A DNA stretch of 6,625 nt from positions 1 to 6,625 of the forward strand of contig JALSIF010000011.1 in assembly GCA_026981635.1 (NCBI GenBank), in the 5' to 3' direction. Position 1 is the stretch's first letter, and each line of letters opens with the position of its first letter. The translations under genes were made by a program, and so were the position numbers. The DNA is from a bacterium. GTDB taxonomy: Bacteria > 4484-113 > JALSIF01. Below the pieces are notes generated by a model that worked only from the letters and a program-made list of their open reading frames with translations, did not search any database and was not told the origin of the DNA. Positions 5,119 to 6,625 of the stretch are shown one piece after another.

Positions 5119-5895
5119 CTAGCCGAACCTGGGGTCGGTGGTAAAGAGGCTGAAGGCGAAGACCTGCCCTACCCCGGACTTTTTGAGCACCTTTGCCAGC
5201 TCCTGCACGGTTGCACCGGTGGTGATGAGGTCGTCAACCACAAGAACGTTCCTTCCCCTGACCCTTTCTGCCAGCCGCCGGTTTACCCTGAAGGCCCCCC
5301 TAACGTTTTGCTCCCGCTGTCGGCGTGATAGGCCGCTCTGGCTGGGGGTGTTCCTGGCCTTCTCCACCAACCGGGAAAGGAGAGAGATCCCGCTAAGCCT
5401 AGCCAGCGTGGAGGCGACAACCTCGGCCTGGTTAGCCCCTCGCATGAAGTAGCGCCCCATGCTCAGGGGGACCGATACCAGAAAATCAAGCTCAAGGGGA
5501 TCTATTCCCAGCAGGAAAGCGGGGTTTTCTCTCCCCCCGTAGCGCCCCCAGGCAAGCTCCACAAGTTCGGCAAGGAGCCTAGCCCGGCCGCCAAACTTTG
5601 CCCCGTGGAGGATCTCCCTGGCCGCCTCGGTGTAGGCAAAGAGGCTCCTTACACCAGAAAGGTTGGCATATCCCCTGCCCGCGCAGTTACCGCAACCGCC
5701 CTCCCACCCTGCCAACTGGCTTACCAGGGGTTTGCCGCAGCGGCGACACCAGCGAAGGATGAGATGGAGCCGGCTAGCGAAACAACTCTCACAGATGCCC
5801 GCCGGAGCCAATCGCTGACAGACCGCACAGTGGGCGGGGATGACGGTGCGAACAAGATGGTAAAGGGAGCGCAGGGAAAGCCTTTCTCCGCTCAT
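5119..5895 (-). CDS. comF: ComF-family phosphoribosyltransferase-like protein
   Basis: ComF proteins combine an N-terminal zinc finger with a PRPP-binding phosphoribosyltransferase fold. In naturally competent bacteria ComF is needed for uptake of transforming DNA, acting in the cytoplasm. The protein has 258 residues, slightly longer than the usual 220-245. Four CxxC pairs are visible: Cys23/26, 35/38, 50/53 and 68/71, all plausible zinc ligands. The MRGANQAEVVA segment, the QSGLSRRQREQNVRGAF segment and the PRPP loop VLVVDDLITTGATVQE (217-232, with Asp221-Asp222 and TTGAT 225-229) follow in family order. The ATG start overlaps the stop of the upstream heptose gene as ATGA, so translation is probably coupled. 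No other competence gene is in the window, and the presence of comF alone does not show competence; its biochemical reaction is not established. Confidence 0.92.
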   Translation of the reverse strand: MSGERLSLRSLYHLVRTVIPAHCAVCQRLAPAGICESCFASRLHLILRWCRRCGKPLVSQLAGWEGGCGNCAGRGYANLSGVRSLFAYTEAAREILHGAKFGGRARLLAELVELAWGRYGGRENPAFLLGIDPLELDFLVSVPLSMGRYFMRGANQAEVVASTLARLSGISLLSRLVEKARNTPSQSGLSRRQREQNVRGAFRVNRRLAERVRGRNVLVVDDLITTGATVQELAKVLKKSGVGQVFAFSLFTTDPRFG

Positions 5896-6344
5896 TCCTC
5901 GGCTCGGCTAAGCTCCCTGAGGTAGCTTACGATGGCTGAAGTGGAGAAACCCCTCACCATCTCAGCCCTCACCACCCTGCCGCCGTAGCTCCTCACTAGC
6001 TCTGCCCCCACGATCTCCTCCTCCTCGTACTCGGCCCCTTTGACCAGCACGTCGGGCCGGATCTCCTCAATAAGTCTTAGCGGCGTGTCCTCGTCAAAAA
6101 TGATCACCTGGTCCACATAGCGGATCGCCTCCAGCACCGTTCGCCTGGCCCGCTGGTCCATGATGGGGCGGGAGGGGCCCTTAAGCCGCCTGACCGACGC
6201 GTCGCTGTTTAGCCCCACCACCAGAAAGTCCCCCTCCCCCTTGGCCTGCTCAAGCAGGGCTACGTGGCCCGGGTGAATAAGGTCAAAGCATCCGTTGGTA
6301 AAGACGATGCTAAGTCCCCGCTTTCTCGCCTCTTGCCAGTCCAT
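5892..6344 (-). CDS. rfaE2: D-glycero-β-D-manno-heptose 1-phosphate adenylyltransferase
   Basis: It joins heptose 1-phosphate and ATP to give ADP-heptose, the precursor of LPS inner core and other surface glycans. It is a free-standing 150-residue enzyme matching the C-terminal half of the bifunctional HldE of E. coli. The nucleotidyltransferase start FTNGCFDLIHPGH (15-27) holds the HxGH signature (His24, His27). GLNSDASVRRLKG (44-56), RPIMDQRARRTVL (59-71), VKGAEY (101-106) and GFSTSAIV (132-139) are all as in RfaE domain II. The ATG at 6344 lies 15 nt after the kinase stop, with GGGG at 6352-6349 as a weak ribosome-binding site. The gene's end overlaps comF by ATGA. A related cytidylyltransferase specificity (TagD or glycerol-3-phosphate type) is less likely, because the kinase partner is directly upstream and VKGAEY fits RfaE2. 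Confidence 0.92.
   Translation of the reverse strand: MDWQEARKRGLSIVFTNGCFDLIHPGHVALLEQAKGEGDFLVVGLNSDASVRRLKGPSRPIMDQRARRTVLEAIRYVDQVIIFDEDTPLRLIEEIRPDVLVKGAEYEEEEIVGAELVRSYGGRVVRAEMVRGFSTSAIVSYLRELSRAEE
5896..5900 (-). promoter_or_regulatory. Shine-Dalgarno-like GAGGA at the comF start
   Basis: GAGGA directly abuts the comF ATG (no spacer) within the last codons of the heptose gene. The spacing is too short for a normal site, so re-initiation by coupling through the ATGA overlap probably matters more. It contrasts with the rightward genes, which have no such sequence. Confidence 0.4.
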
Positions 6345-6359
6345 TAAACCCCGCTAAGT

Positions 6360-6625
6360 TCAGCCCACTGAGGCCCCTCTACTGGCAAGACCCACCAGCT
6401 CTTGGTAGTTGTCCCTGACCATCTCCCTGAGTTCCTCCGGGGTAACTGTAGCCACCCCCACTTTGGAGACCACTACCGATCCAGCCAGGTTGGCCAGATA
6501 GGCCGCCTCCACCGGCAGGGCGCCAGCCGCCAGGGCCAAGGTCATGACCGCATTTACCGTATCACCCGCCCCGGTCACATCAAACACGTCCACCCTAACG
6601 GTGGGGACGTGCATCATCTCCCCCT
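6360..6625 (-). CDS. rfaE1: D-glycero-β-D-manno-heptose-7-phosphate kinase, C-terminal part (runs off right edge)
   Basis: This PfkB/ribokinase-family kinase makes heptose 1,7-bisphosphate, two steps before the adenylyltransferase encoded just downstream; a phosphatase (GmhB) acts between them and is not in the window. Only the last 87 or so residues are visible. They include the MHVPT segment and DVFDVTGAGDTVNAV, the PfkB signature whose GAGD holds the catalytic aspartate and the anion hole. VSKVGVATVTPEEL then matches the family's C-terminal end. The reading frame is open to the window edge, so the methionines near the edge are internal, not starts. The kinase and transferase are separate genes here rather than one HldE fusion. 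Another PfkB sugar kinase is conceivable from this fragment alone, but the neighbour makes the heptose assignment strong. Confidence 0.88.
   Translation of the reverse strand, partial: GEMMHVPTVRVDVFDVTGAGDTVNAVMTLALAAGALPVEAAYLANLAGSVVVSKVGVATVTPEELREMVRDNYQELVGLASRGASVG

Noticed and set aside
5083-5328. Rightward open frame antisense to the 3' end of comF
   Set aside because: Not called as a gene: the translation shows no known motif and comF explains the sequence. It is mentioned in the palindrome finding only because its ATG at 5092 follows CATAAT by 7 nt.
6600-6617. Methionine codons near the right edge as a start of a small 85-codon gene
   Set aside because: The frame is open to the window edge and the sequence is the C-terminal part of a PfkB-type kinase, so these are internal methionines.
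1-6625. CRISPR arrays, tRNA/rRNA genes, insertion sequences, toxin-antitoxin or phage-defence genes
   Set aside because: Looked for on both strands and none seen; the window is nearly fully accounted for by eight recognisable housekeeping-type genes.

Overview
This is a GC-rich bacterial chromosome window (most coding sequence looks well above 60% G+C by eye) that is almost completely packed with genes. It has no rRNA, tRNA, CRISPR array, insertion sequence or prophage that I can see, and no gene-free stretch longer than about 65 bases. MurG and a peptidoglycan amidase show a cell wall. A pair of ADP-heptose synthesis genes suggests a diderm with heptose-containing LPS or a similar surface glycan. 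I cannot name the phylum. The promoter style (a lone TAnnnT box 6-9 nt before the start codon) is one described for leaderless genes in Deinococcus-Thermus and Actinobacteria, but it also occurs elsewhere.

Layout. At the left edge the 5' part of an aspartate kinase gene runs leftward off the window (1-290, minus). A 65-base divergent promoter region follows. Four rightward genes come next: murG (356-1468), a secreted N-acetylmuramoyl-L-alanine amidase (1484-3112), an AAG/MPG-type DNA glycosylase (3131-3784) and a RidA-family protein (3735-4211). They are spaced like an operon, yet each has its own -10-like box right before its start codon and none has a Shine-Dalgarno sequence there. The last two genes overlap by 50 nt. 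The rightward block meets a leftward block head-on, and the two stop codons share one CTAG.

The leftward block, in transcription order, is a heptose-7-phosphate kinase (C-terminal part, entering from the right edge), a heptose-1-phosphate adenylyltransferase, a ComF-type phosphoribosyltransferase and an orphan CheR-like methyltransferase. Here the style is more conventional: a 15-nt gap, an ATGA stop/start overlap, then a 53-nt AT-rich gap. The two heptose enzymes flank the phosphatase step in making ADP-heptose. MurG makes lipid II and the amidase cleaves mature peptidoglycan, so they share a wall theme. The other genes have no obvious common pathway.

No new multi-gene system is evident. 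The points most worth a second look are the regular leaderless-promoter pattern, an 80-base tract with only 14 G/C inside cheR, the palindrome before cheR that puts CATAAT-N7-ATG on both strands, and the DNA glycosylase tail that doubles as promoter and start of the RidA gene.
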